A stretch of DNA of 64,000 nucleotides from Platerodrilus igneus (lineage: Eukaryota; Arthropoda; Insecta; Coleoptera; Lycidae). This document shows positions 32,594 to 43,245 of this stretch, piece after piece. The notes under the pieces were generated by a model, which had not been told where the DNA came from, did not search any database, and saw only the letters and a program-made list of their open reading frames with translations. The translations under genes and the position numbers were made by a program. Location of the stretch: positions 6,617,001 to 6,681,000 of the forward strand of contig JARFIW010000999.1 in NCBI GenBank assembly GCA_036346225.1, in the 5' to 3' direction. The number at the start of each line of letters is the position of its first letter. Position 1 is the first letter of the stretch.

Positions 32594-34876
32594 TTAATTA
32601 TTTTCTAGTTTGAACACGGCATGGTGTGGAATAAAATACGCATTATTGTCAGCTGGAGGCGTTGATAAAAGCGACATGTGACCAGAGGCTTCGTAATCAC
32701 GCATGAAATCTACATACAAATTTCGCAAGTCTGGATTAGTTTCGAGACGACGCTCTAGTGACAATAGACGTTTAATGGCAATAGATTTCGAGTCCGGAAA
32801 CTCACGAACATTTTCTCTAAATGGAAGGCTCACGCCGAACCTACCATTGGGTAACCGATGCAACGAGTTATCAAAAGATTGTTGAGCAAGGTCATCTTCT
32901 GGGGACGACAAACTCCTCGATGGAATGTCGTCAAGCTCCCAAAAATGTTTAAGATCAATATCCATACAAGGATCGATAGATACAAAGAACGAATGAATAA
33001 CATTGGTTGAGATGGGATCGACAGTACCAAATATCATGTAACCAAATATGGTGTTGACAGCAACAGGCGAAATTTCTTTGCCATCAATTTTCCCATCGAG
33101 CAAAATACGACTGGCAACATCAGAGCCCAATAACATTTGTACTGGAGAAGGATGTCTCCAGTTTTCATCTGCGAGTTTTATGTTTTCCAAATGAGACCAA
33201 TACGATTGAATATACTTGTTTGGAAGATTACCGCAAATAGACGGCAAAACCATTAAGTTTATTTTCAAATTGTTGTCCGTGGGGACTGAATCATATTCCT
33301 GAATGGGACGAATTGTTCCAGATATCACACCTAACGTTTGGTGTGAAGTCTGGCCCAAACCAGAAATAGGAATCGAAGAAGGACGAGACGATATACCAAT
33401 AGACTTACGACAAGACTCCGTAATAAATGAAATTTGACTCCCAGTGTCTACTAGAGCACGAATAATTTGAGGTTGATTTCTCTTGTCGAGAATTTCCAAA
33501 CAAACCGTGGGTAGCAGAGCTAGACAAGTTGTTGCCTCAGACCCAACTGTTGTAGTACAAGTAGCATTATTAGACGAACTGGTTTGCAAATTTTCTTCAC
33601 GAGTTGGAGTTGAATAAGGTGGTGACGTAGCAATCGACGGCACAAAATGTAACAATGTATGATGATTTTTATTGCAAGTTCTGCACGAAACCTTTGACGG
33701 ACAAGACGACATGTTATGATTTGGTCGAAGACAATTCAAACATAACCGAAGATGTTTGACTTGCTCGTGACGCTTGTTTGGAGACAATTTAAGAAATTGC
33801 TCGCACGAATACAATACATGATTTCCCTTGCAAAGGATGCAGGAGAACGAATTGTTCTTAGGAGAAGTGTTAGTCTCAGCTAAGAATGTCCTAGGCTTCA
33901 AGTCAGAATTCGAACGAGTGAGACCTTGTTTATGAATAGTACCTTTAAGCACTTTCGGTTGTTTGCTTGAGACAAGATTCTCTAAGGCTACACATTGTTT
34001 TGACAAAAAGTCTTTGACGCAATTGAATGTAGGCACATCAGTAGAATTGAAATGCAATTCGAATCGTTTACGAGTTTCCTCATCGAGTTTACATAATAAA
34101 AGATCTACAAGAACGAAATCCCAACTTTCAACATCAAATTGTAATGATCCCAAAATCGATAAGTTTTCTGTGAAACAGTCAATTAAATTTCGAAGTTGTT
34201 TTACGTTTTCCGCATGCATAGGCGGGTAGTTTTTTATTAAACCCCAATGGTGATTAGCCAAAAGACGTTTATTATTATATCTAGAACATAAAGTGTCATA
34301 TGCTAGTTTGTAATTTTCATGACAAAGAGGAATAGACCGCAACAATGTCAATGATTCACCCGACAAGCTTAAAAGAAGGTAGGAATGCTTTTCGATGTCC
34401 GTTAAATGCGGTTGTTTATCTATCAAAACATCAAACATATCCTTGAAAGTCTTAAAGTTTTTTGGGTCATTATCAAAACGCGGTAGAGTAAGTTTTGGTA
34501 ATTTTACTCTAGGTGTAAAATTATTGTCTTGTCGACTTGTGTGATTCGCAGACGGAGTTTTCACTTCAGCAGAAAATATCTCTTGCTCTATCAAAAGAAT
34601 AGAATAATATTCGTCATCTACATTTCGACACAAATTCTCTAAAGCTGGTTGCAATTCTGGTTCTGTGTTTACAAATACAGAAACATACTTTTCAGTAAAA
34701 TCCTTGTAGAGAGATTCCACTATACGACACTTCAATTTAAATAACTTGTGTACTGAATCATTGTATTGTGCCTTTTCTGAAAGTTCGAAGATTTCATGAA
34801 TCCGAGCAGCGTAGAGCTTTAATAAAGTTACAGAAGCATTTGTGTCAGGCATTTTGTATGAAGAAACAAACGACAA
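32594..34876 (-). CDS. BEL-2 gag-protease and RT leader, 760 codons
   Basis: A long open frame from ATG at 34876. Order: helical N-terminus (1-120); gag capsid-type domain, about 125-290, with VKLPKLTLPRFDNDPKNF and GESLTLLRSI; two zinc knuckles, about 345-410 (CILCKGNHVLYSC and CLNCLRPNHNMSSC); aspartic protease with LVDTGSQISFITESC near 465; then the conserved INLMVLPSICGNLP and VAVNTIFGYMIFGT; finally the pre-RT segment LPNGRFGVSLPFRENV and the start of RT. It encodes particle proteins and the protease. It is open throughout, unlike the rest of pol, which suggests selection or recent copying. The stop at 32594 separates it from RT. Confidence 0.9.
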   Translation of the reverse strand: MSFVSSYKMPDTNASVTLLKLYAARIHEIFELSEKAQYNDSVHKLFKLKCRIVESLYKDFTEKYVSVFVNTEPELQPALENLCRNVDDEYYSILLIEQEIFSAEVKTPSANHTSRQDNNFTPRVKLPKLTLPRFDNDPKNFKTFKDMFDVLIDKQPHLTDIEKHSYLLLSLSGESLTLLRSIPLCHENYKLAYDTLCSRYNNKRLLANHHWGLIKNYPPMHAENVKQLRNLIDCFTENLSILGSLQFDVESWDFVLVDLLLCKLDEETRKRFELHFNSTDVPTFNCVKDFLSKQCVALENLVSSKQPKVLKGTIHKQGLTRSNSDLKPRTFLAETNTSPKNNSFSCILCKGNHVLYSCEQFLKLSPNKRHEQVKHLRLCLNCLRPNHNMSSCPSKVSCRTCNKNHHTLLHFVPSIATSPPYSTPTREENLQTSSSNNATCTTTVGSEATTCLALLPTVCLEILDKRNQPQIIRALVDTGSQISFITESCRKSIGISSRPSSIPISGLGQTSHQTLGVISGTIRPIQEYDSVPTDNNLKINLMVLPSICGNLPNKYIQSYWSHLENIKLADENWRHPSPVQMLLGSDVASRILLDGKIDGKEISPVAVNTIFGYMIFGTVDPISTNVIHSFFVSIDPCMDIDLKHFWELDDIPSRSLSSPEDDLAQQSFDNSLHRLPNGRFGVSLPFRENVREFPDSKSIAIKRLLSLERRLETNPDLRNLYVDFMRDYEASGHMSLLSTPPADNNAYFIPHHAVFKLENN

Positions 34877-35498
34877 TTATTCCAATTAACAACAACCAAC
34901 AATAATCTTAATATAAATTCAATCACCGAAAATGATCCAATAAAGTCATTACCCGATTTGTAAAGTAAAATGCGAAATGAGTAATTAAAGCTTCCTATTG
35001 TATTTTATACGACCTGACAACCCTTAACAAGAAGGTTTATAAAATGCCCTAAGGGTTTAGTCATTCAAACAAGAAATATAGTTAAAATATTTAGTGGTTA
35101 TAAACCCTTAAACATTCAGGTAGGTTATACGATAAAACTGGAATGTCGTTTGCAGCTGTACATAAGCCAAAAGGAGTGACCTACTACACAGGTATACAAA
35201 ATTTTACAATAGAACAGCTTTGAATCCAACATTTGCAACAGGTTTTCTATACGAACTATTTAACTATCTGTAAAATGATTAATAATGCTCTCTAACTAAA
35301 CTATTGCTAAATCGTAATATATCTATAATCAAATAATGATTTCTAATTAATAGACTTTAGTGTATCGAATTTTTTATATCTAAGTAAATAGAAATATGAT
35401 GCGAATATTACAAATCGAAGTTTTACATACATACAAGCTAAAACGAAATGAATTAATTTATTCACCATGGACTGTTCTATCCGGCTCGAAGGACCAAA
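34877..35498 (-). other. BEL-2 leader
   Basis: Non-coding leader between 5' LTR and gag. The bases next to the LTR on the minus strand, tttggtccttcgagccgg, resemble the primer binding region of other insect BEL elements. Confidence 0.7.
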
Positions 35499-35895
35499 TG
35501 TCAACTTAATTAACTTAGATAATGTGCTGGCGCGTCTTATTTAATCGTGGACTGTAATGCGAAAATATAACAAAACGCGAGCTTTAAATGCGTAAGTTGT
35601 ATGCATGTAAAATTAACAAACAAAAGGCATAAATTCACTCACCAATATTGTCCTTGGTGTGCGGTCCTCTTCAATGTTGCTGGAATGCCCCCGGGGGAGT
35701 CGGTTGAATGCACTGTTGCAAGCACTATACTTATTGGGTATAGCTTGTCACGCACAACCTTCCCGTTACTAGGTCGAAAGAAGAGTCGTCGATAAACGTC
35801 ACAAAACCACTTTCGCACGCGTTTTACTTTAAGAGGCGCAAGCGCACTGCGCAATTTAAATCCACTATAGTTTGAGTTTTAACTAATACGAAACA
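35499..35895 (-). repeat. BEL-2 5' LTR
   Basis: 397 bases, TGTCAAC ... GAAACA. It differs from the other LTR at two sites that I noticed (tgtcacgc versus tgtcgcgc; ctgcgcaa versus ctgcacaa). Confidence 0.95.
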
Positions 35896-36414
35896 CAAAC
35901 AATACATTATTTCTCCAGTAGTCGCGTATCGCTGGCAATTTTAGTAGACCCATCCAACCAATAAGAGTCAAAAATTTATACATTTCATCAACAGTAACAG
36001 GTTGCCATTCATGAAGTCGAGATCTACCAGAAACGTCAGTAGACATAAGATGTTGCGTGGCGAACAAATTGGTTTGCTCAACTATCAATTGCATAATACT
36101 AGGTGTTAGGAATAATTCAAAATAGTCTATAGGGTCAGCACCAGCTAATATTCCCGCATAAATTTCTTTCAAACCAGTCATCCCCATGGTGTTTTCAATA
36201 GCTGGCGGATCATCATGAGTTGGCATGTGTCTTTTAGCCAATCTGCTTCCGAGGTTATACTAGCAGAAGTGTTTGGCATAGAAGGGTCAGGATAATTGCG
36301 GACAAACGATTCGTTGCAGCATTCGCTTTCAGTACTGGTATCTGATTCGCTGCATGAATCGGAATCAGGTTCAAAATCCTGATCGTCCCTGGAATCGTCA
36401 CTAGAGTAATCCAT
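35896..36414 (-). pseudogene. piggyBac transposase, N-terminal half
   Basis: ATG at 36414 begins an acidic stretch, MDYSSDDSRDDQDFEPDS, usual at the start of piggyBac proteins. A frameshift near 36200 leads to MGMTGLKEIYAGI, DYFELFLTPSIMQLIVEQTN, WQPVTVDEMYKFLTLIGWMG and IRDYWRNNVLF, the insertion domain before the catalytic core. The BEL-2 target repeat follows. One frameshift plus BEL-2 and the two stops downstream disable the gene. Confidence 0.88.
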
Positions 36415-36801
36415 TGTAACTGTTCAGAAAATTCACAAAAGTCTTTCAAAGTCTGACCACTGTCACTTCACTACCGGTTATATAGTATGTGCACAAGCGG
36501 AACACATCTGAAAATAAACAAAATATATAAGAAAAAGCAATATTGTGAACAAAATATCTAAAAATTTGTGTATCCTTTTCGCTACACACAGCCCAGGAAA
36601 GAAGAGATGAGTAAAAATCCTTTTGCTGGGCCAGTGTATCTAAAAGGATACACACCAAGAATAACCTAAAAATCAACAGAAAAATAAAATATCACATTAT
36701 ACTTTGTAACCAAAATTATTAAAAAGTTATATTTATTGGAAAAAAAATTACTTCAAAAATTTGAAAGAACAGAAAAATCGACTTGGCGCTTAGTGTGTTA
36801 A

Positions 36802-37854
36802 GATTCCTTGACGAAACTGCATAGAAAAGGATTTCTGTCCTTTCAGAATATCATTTCTATTTCTAATAAATTATTGTTCACAATGTCTAATAACATCAAA
36901 CATAAGATGATTTGCACGTTTTAATCCACCTAAATCTGTATATTCAACCAACTGAGTAAGATTCTGAGGAACTGTAGTTTCTTCATTATCGACCAGCATC
37001 TCCACACATGTTTCACATACTCATTTTCTGGATAACACAATAATAGCACCAGCTATATAATAGAGATTGATCAAATCTGACGTAGATACTGATTCAGGTT
37101 CGTCAGAACCAGTATATGAAGAATCATTGGCAAATATGGCACTTTTTGCTCGATTATTTTTTAAATTAACAGAATGCTGCAACAAAAATACGTCTGAATC
37201 AGTTAAATAATTAGTACGTTGTTTTGGAGATAAAAATTGGGATATTGTTATTGATTTTAAAGCTCTTAAACATTGTAAGGCACTTGGTGAATTGCTTGTT
37301 TTTCTTCGAACCTGTGAAAATATATTTTCTAATGCATCCTAGGTAAAACGATGGAGTAAAATAAATTTGTAACCCCTTGACAAACTATCAGAAGCTAATT
37401 CCATTAATGAAGTAGTAGCCATAATCATTCCTGTATTGAGTGGTTTCCATCTGTTAATAACTTTAATTTTAGTATTAAACATTTCGTTACTAACGTCGGG
37501 TAGTGTGACGTCATGCCATGCACTCCTGGATTTTACTGCTTTGAACGCGCACATCTGTGGGTAGGTGGAACGATCTTATTCACTTACTGTCGTGTTTTTG
37601 CTCTGAAAAGATATTATTTGTATAAGCTCGTTATGTATATAATAATACTCAACTCTTGTAAAACACTCAATAAATTTAATAAGTGTACAGTCCTACTTGC
37701 TCAATTAACCTCGCCTCAAACACCATCCTATACCAATAAACTATATCTTGAAATAAATCTACAACATAATGAAGAACTGCAAACTTTTCAGTTTCATTTT
37801 TTTTAGTAATTGCTTTTTTTATACATTTAGAAGCACACATTTCAAACCAATTTT
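36802..37854 (-). pseudogene. P/THAP9-like transposase, C-terminal region
   Basis: Minus strand. 37339-37554 reads CAFKAVKSRSAWHDVTL, FNTKIKVINRWKPLN and YKFILLHRFT. It continues after a TAG into ENIFSQVRRKTSNSPSALQ, ISQFLSPKQRTNYL and, near 37000, GAIIVLSRK. This order (KIINRWKPLN..., LENLFSQVR..., SQFL...) is that of P-element/THAP9 transposases after the DDE region. The stretch 37590-37850 may include an intron. The TTAA at 36798 marks where piggyBac entered. Stops and insertions make it non-functional. Confidence 0.8.
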
Positions 37855-37858
37855 ATAT

Positions 37859-38401
37859 TGTTGTGATCCACTATTAGGCAACCCGTCAAACATACAAACG
37901 CCCGAGGCACATCATATTCTCAAGGATTCCAGAATTCTTCTAGAAATTACTAGATAATGAGTCATGTCTTTAATTTAGGGTATATATAAGGCCGCTTATG
38001 AATGTAAGAGTTAGTCCACATAAGAATGTCGTATATAAATTATATCGTGTATAGTGAATGTAGTTGAGCTTTTTGGAAGCCTAAGCGTATATATACATAA
38101 ATGTTATATGAGCTAAACTTGTCTAATGTACATGCAGCTTGTAGTATACATAAATAGATAGAGCTTGGATTGAATAATAGTTGTGTTAGTGTTGTTGATG
38201 GACCTATGGTAAAGAAGTTAGTTTAAGAAGATATTAGTGCTTGTAAATTCATTAGTGTAATAGTGCTTCATTGTTAATTGGACTGAAAACATCTATAAAT
38301 AAGACATATACTGTTAATTAGACTTGTGAACAGTGAGTAATAAAGACCTTTATTATTACTTGTTTTGAATTAATGAAACGCGGTAGCAGTAGCCCGTTTC
38401 A
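37859..38401 (+). mobile_element. Solo LTR of a Gypsy-type element
   Basis: TGTTGTGATCC ... GCCCGTTTCA, flanked by ATAT at 37855-37858 and 38402-38405. It is the reverse-complement relative of the LTRs at 49271-49804 and 55586-56109 (shared taccgcgtttca, tctaattaacagt and gacgggttgcctaatagt blocks), but clearly more diverged. There is no internal sequence, so it is a product of LTR-LTR recombination. It interrupts the P/THAP9-like gene. Confidence 0.9.
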
Positions 38402-38405
38402 ATAT

Positions 38406-39247
38406 TATAGGTATAAAAAATGCAGTGGATAAAGCCTTGTCTGATAAAAATTTTACTTTGACGGCATTTCCAGGGCTGCTGCTGTTGTAATGGAAAAGAA
38501 TTTTATAGCAGAACCAACATTCATTTTAGTTTGATGATTTGGATTGACATCATGGTATTTTAAATGAAGGAGACTCCTAAGGCTTTTGATATTTTTCATT
38601 TCAAAGTCAAACAACTATTTTACATAATTTTCAAGAACCACATTGGTTGGTAACCCTTCTTTCTTAACAATGTTATCTGGGGGAATCAAACCTGTATTCA
38701 ACAATGATGATTTAAGGTTTTTCAACAGATGGCATACATCAGGTACAATTGTGATTTTGTTATTCAAATAAGTAAACGATGTGTTTCTGTTGAAACTGTT
38801 AACTGAAACACCTAACGACGACCACATAGCTTTATTATTTGAGCCCATGTCTGAGATGAAAGCACATACATTCAGTCTAATGTTTGTGATATTTGTTATA
38901 CAATTCAGAACAAGAGATTTAGTTTCCATGCCGACAGTAGATGGTCCAGTGACTTCACATACAATTACTTGTTTCCAAGGACTTGTGATGCCATGAACAA
39001 GAACACATCTTATATGATTCGCCTCTCTATCAGATTTACCTAGAGTGATGCTACCAACAAGAGTTTTTTTACTTCTATTATAATTCAGGTTTCCACTGAT
39101 CTGCATTTCGTCAATCATAATAGCGCAATCCTTTTCAAATTCATTTAAAGTGAATACCTTATCTTCGAGGGGAGCAAGTATATTTTTAAAAATGTCCAAA
39201 TTAATTTTAAAATCCTGCACTCTTTTATTAAGAGAACTGTAAGATAG
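38406..39247 (-). pseudogene. P/THAP9-like transposase, catalytic region
   Basis: The frame 38615-39220 (201 codons) has CAIMIDEMQISGNLNYN (first acidic motif IDEM), LVHGITSPWKQVIVCEVTG, VCAFISDMGSNNKAMWSSLG (second Asp motif) and IVPDVCHLLKNLKSSLLN (a hallmark of P/THAP9 proteins). A TAG at 38615 is followed in frame by YHDVNPNHQTKMNVGSAIKF. Just upstream, at 39221-39247, SYSSLNKRVQDF continues the protein to a possible splice acceptor (ttacag). The DNA-binding THAP domain is not next to it; the duplicated block begins at 39273. Confidence 0.85.
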
Positions 39248-40301
39248 TAGGGGGTGTGATGTGTTAGTTAGAAATGCGGTGCATTAATCGCATCCGTTCA
39301 GATTACGCCACCACAAATAAGGTAATACAGATAAAACCAAGATGAGTATACGTAAATAAATAAAGTGAATTAAACCTAACAAAATAAATAAGAATTGGGA
39401 AAAAAATTAAAATTAATAAAATTAATGTATTAAACAAATGGCTGGATTAATAATAGAGTAAACAAAATAAATAAGGCTAATAAAATTAACTAAGCGAATA
39501 AAACTGGTAGACTAAATAATGCAAACAAAGTGAGTTAAAAATTAATTAAATACAATGAATAAACTAAATCATGTCAAATTGAATAACATATATAGAATGA
39601 TAAAAACGAATAAAACGTATAAATAAAAAATAAGAAATTAATAAAGTAAAATAGATAAAATACGTAGTAGATAATTTAAGCAATCGTTAAAATATACGTG
39701 CACTTGATTGCGATTCTTTTCAAACTGACGAATAAACACCCAAAAGGGATGCATATTAACCTACCTTGATAATATGTTTAAAGCTCGCACAAATTGGTGT
39801 GAATATTGAGATGTATTTATTCAAACGGGCATTGTCCTTGGTATTCAAGTATATACCTACACGTTAAGTTGTAGTATGCCATATATACGTTACACAATAA
39901 TCATACAACTTACATGCAAGTGACTATTCTTTAGTATGCAACCGCAAACATGCCTGCAGACTACACTTTTCTGATACAAATTAATAAAACAAATTGCATG
40001 CATATATGCGTTTGTAAGTATAGAATCACACTTTTTTTTTGCTGCAAGATAATCGCATATTGCAAACAAATCTATGTTCGTTGGTATGTGATTAAAAGTG
40101 TCTTTATAAATAAACTTTTTGTAATACATTATAACAACACAAACTACATAACCATGAACATTCATTAGTATGCAACGGCATATGTCTTTATATTTTGTCT
40201 TGGTGATATGGAATGATCATACAAATTACATACCTTTCTTAATAATTTTTCAATGCATAATTGCATTAACATACACAATTGTACGGAAGTATGAACATTA
40301 A

Positions 40302-42625
40302 CCCTACAAAGGTAACCCTTGCAAAGTATAAGTTAAAGGTAACCATCGTATAATTTACAAGCAAGATATAAATATTAAAAAACTTACTATTTTGTCTTAG
40401 TTTTTAATAAGACAACGATTGAATTGAAGAATTAACTTTTTTTAAACAGAATTAAACTAAATAAATGACTGTTTTTATACTAAACAACACATACCTTACA
40501 CAATACAGCACGATGTTCTGAACAGTAAGGTTTTTGACATCGTTTACAAAAATTAGTTGTCATGCACCGCTTCTTGGCAGGGCAAATAGAGCACATGCTT
40601 CTTTTTGGAGTTCTAGGTTCTATTTATGTAGTCTGAAGTGTAGCAGGCAAAATGTTCTTAATATTTTCACAGATTGATGATTGTAAAGTCTTAACTTGTA
40701 AACGCTGTTGCAATATGACTTTGTGCAGTTTCAACATATAATCTCTTCTACTCAACGGTTTTTTGTTTGATTTTCGAGTATTGTGATAATACACAATGTA
40801 TGCATTAATGCTAGCCATATTTAGTATACCATAAAAATGCACAGTGGGCAACGCTTTATTTTTCTTGATGTACTCATATGACTACACATTTGGTCAAATG
40901 TATCGACTGCACCCTTAGTAGCATACGATTTGATAATCTTAGATTTTCCTCAGGAATCTCTTGTTAGCGCATGGTAGACAGCAAAAGCACATTTTTATTT
41001 GATTTGGCTTTATAGGATACATGAGTTTTTTTCTCTATCAAAACAAAATTTGGGGTTGCCAATTGGACGTTTATGTAAACTTACGATTTCACGCGGTATT
41101 TCTTTTTTGTTTAATTTAATGCTACCAATAAGGGTAAGTCTGTAAAGATCTTACAATAAATTGCCACTAGTTTGATAGACGTATACTAATTGTTCATAGT
41201 AATGTTGCGATTAGACCTGTGAACTGTTTTGGTCAAGGTTTTACCAAAATGTTCCTCAAGTGAAAGGCCATTAGTTTTAGTAAATTTACCCAAGCATGGA
41301 GCAGCGTCTATCATGTATTTAGATTTCACATCATAAACCATAACAATTTTTATACCATACTTAGATGGGTTGTTTGGTATATACATTCTAAACGAACAAC
41401 ATCCTCGGAACCTAATAATTGTTAGTCAATGGTCAAGTAAGATCCTGGTTTGTAATGATTACTACACTGTTGAATAAATTCGTCTCATACTTTACGTATA
41501 GCTGGAAACAAATCCAGCTTTTTGCGATCATTTCGGGTACTTTTATCGTCAAATCGCAACCAGTTTATTAAAAATTTAAATCTTACTTTGCTCATGGCTG
41601 ATTTGTAATGTGATCCACACAGTTTTTCGTCAAATAACTCAGAAGTTGGTAAATGATTGTTTTTCATTGTTGCTGAGAAATATAAAAAACCAATAACTGC
41701 TATAATATCATCCTGGCTTGTAGGAGAAGTACATTTATTTCCACATTTGTATATGTAACAATATTGCCTACTATTTTATCGGTTATATATAAACTAAATG
41801 TCTCAAGTGGCATAGAAACGAACTTGGCATGATCTTTTGCACCTGCTATTATATGAATTATATTTCTTTGCGGAATCCTGCCTATTATTTTTTTTTTGAA
41901 CTGTTGCGATCGATGACCATTTTTCCCTTTCAGAATAAACATATCTTGGGAAAACTATTTTCCTGTCACTAGATCTTCATTCGCAATATTGACCAGAGGA
42001 CTCTGTGTCTTCTAGTATGCTTTCTTGTACCTCTATAATACCATTATCAATTGTTGCCACTTTTTTATTCTGCTGTACTATGAACTAATCAGTGTTTACC
42101 ATTTCATTCGCCTGCCTTGCCCCTTGACTATTTTTTCATTTACACGCCTGGTTAATTTTTTTGAAAAGTGTTTTCTCTTACTACGACCAGTTTCATCAAT
42201 AGATTCATCAGGGGGTACATACTCAAATTCTGATTTTTCAAAGTCTACAAAATCTCCATTTTTACTTCCACTGGCGTCACTCGCAATGACATCAACTTCC
42301 CCTTGATGAATTTTGTCTATCTCTTCTTGTATTTCCTTATCTGATAAAGGTCTAATTCGATTCCACTTACCCGTCATCATAACATGGAATATGATTGTTC
42401 ATATTAAAAACATGCATTAAAGGTAACTCTCGTAAAAATTAGTACCACTTATTGTAAAAACTGTATATCACAACACGCTAATTTAATTTAAAAGCAACGT
42501 ACCCATCAATCGACGGTTTAAAGTAAACTAGATGAACGTCCAACCTCCTCCCTTAAGCAGATACGAAAATGTACGAACATAATGAAACGAGGATTTTAAA
42601 ATTCATGAGGGTTATCTTTTTAGGA
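40302..42625 (-). mobile_element. piggyBac-like element, copy 2
   Basis: TTAA at 40298-40301 and 42626-42629; ends CCCTACAAAGG and TTATCTTTTTAGGA, each with one change from copy 1. 2324 bases, MITE-free. The site at about 41970, cactagatcttc, is the empty target of the MITE in copy 1. Confidence 0.87.
40560..42380 (-). pseudogene. piggyBac-like transposase, decayed (copy 2)
   Basis: The first 94 codons are open at 42096-42380: KWNRIRPLSDKEIQEEID, then an acidic segment and a basic RSKRKHFSKKLTRRV. Later pieces: FILKGKNGHRSQQFKKKIIG (41700-41942), ELFDEKLCGSHYKSAMSKVR (41485-41667), MYIPNNPSKYGIKIV to NITMNN-stop (41186-41386), NMASINAYIVYYHN (40624-40851) and the Cys-rich end near 40570. It shares the Asp-to-Asn and stop changes with copy 1. 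Not functional. Confidence 0.85.
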
Positions 42626-42629
42626 TTAA

Positions 42630-43245
42630 AGCCCATTTGCATTTCTACAAATTCCAAAATAATTGCACAAATTTCACGCAAATAAAAGAGCGTTGATATG
42701 CAGTTACAAATGTTTTGTAGAATATTTTTTTGTGATGAAATATAATCGCACAAATTAAACTCCGAATGGATTTTCACTAGTATGAAACCCCAAATGAAAT
42801 TTTACCTTTACGAAGTGCAGAATAAAGAGATAACCATGCAAATGGACGTTCGTTAGTATGAAAGAATGTATGAACTTTTATAGGATGTAGAATGATTAGA
42901 TAAATTGCATATGAATGGCTGTTAGTTAGTGTGCAAATACATATGTCTTTGTGAACGACATTTTTGTGACAAGGTATAATAACACAAAATGCATACAAAT
43001 AAACGTTCCTTAGTATGGAAGCACACATGAATTTTCAAATTGCTTTTAGAAGATGTAGGATAATTACACAAACTGCAAGCGAATGGGCATTCATTAGTAT
43101 GAAATCAAATAAATTTTCAAGCTACCTTAAGAAAATGCGGTGTAAACTACATACATTACATGAAAATAAATAGGGGTCTCTTAGTATGGAACCGTATATA
43201 AACTAATAAGTTACTTTTAGAAGATGCAGAATAATTACATAAATT
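42630..43245 (-). pseudogene. Degenerate C2H2 fingers (copy 2)
   Basis: Counterpart of 24588-25197: FNLCDYISSQKNILQ, FHTNERPFAWLSLYSAL and other partial fingers between the piggyBac end and the array. The TGA replacing a Cys at about 43243-43248 is shared with copy 1. Confidence 0.65.

Larger units (their letters stand above)
29922..35895 (-). mobile_element. BEL/Pao LTR retrotransposon BEL-2, young
   Basis: LTRs 29922-30318 and 35499-35895, both 397 bases, differ at only two positions that I can find, so the insertion is recent. Target repeat CAAAC at 29917-29921 and 35896-35900. The element reads on the minus strand: 5' LTR at 35499-35895, primer site region tttggtccttcgagccgg, gag-protease from 34876, RT, RNase H, shortened integrase, 3' LTR. 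It is inserted within the piggyBac transposase gene, whose frame is continuous if the element and one repeat are removed. Confidence 0.95.
28446..36797 (-). mobile_element. piggyBac element split by BEL-2
   Basis: Ends CACACTAAGCGCCA (28446) and its reverse complement ending at 36797 form a 14-bp perfect inverted repeat, flanked by TTAA at 28442-28445 and 36798-36801. The host sequence is the P/THAP9-like gene. The transposase gene is cut by BEL-2 at 29922-35895. Without BEL-2 the element would be about 2.4 kb, a normal piggyBac size. It is a different piggyBac family from the one in the duplicated segments. Confidence 0.92.

Noticed and set aside
32332..34229. Short + strand frames across BEL-2 gag-pol
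   Set aside because: Shadows of the long minus-strand gag-protease and RT frames.
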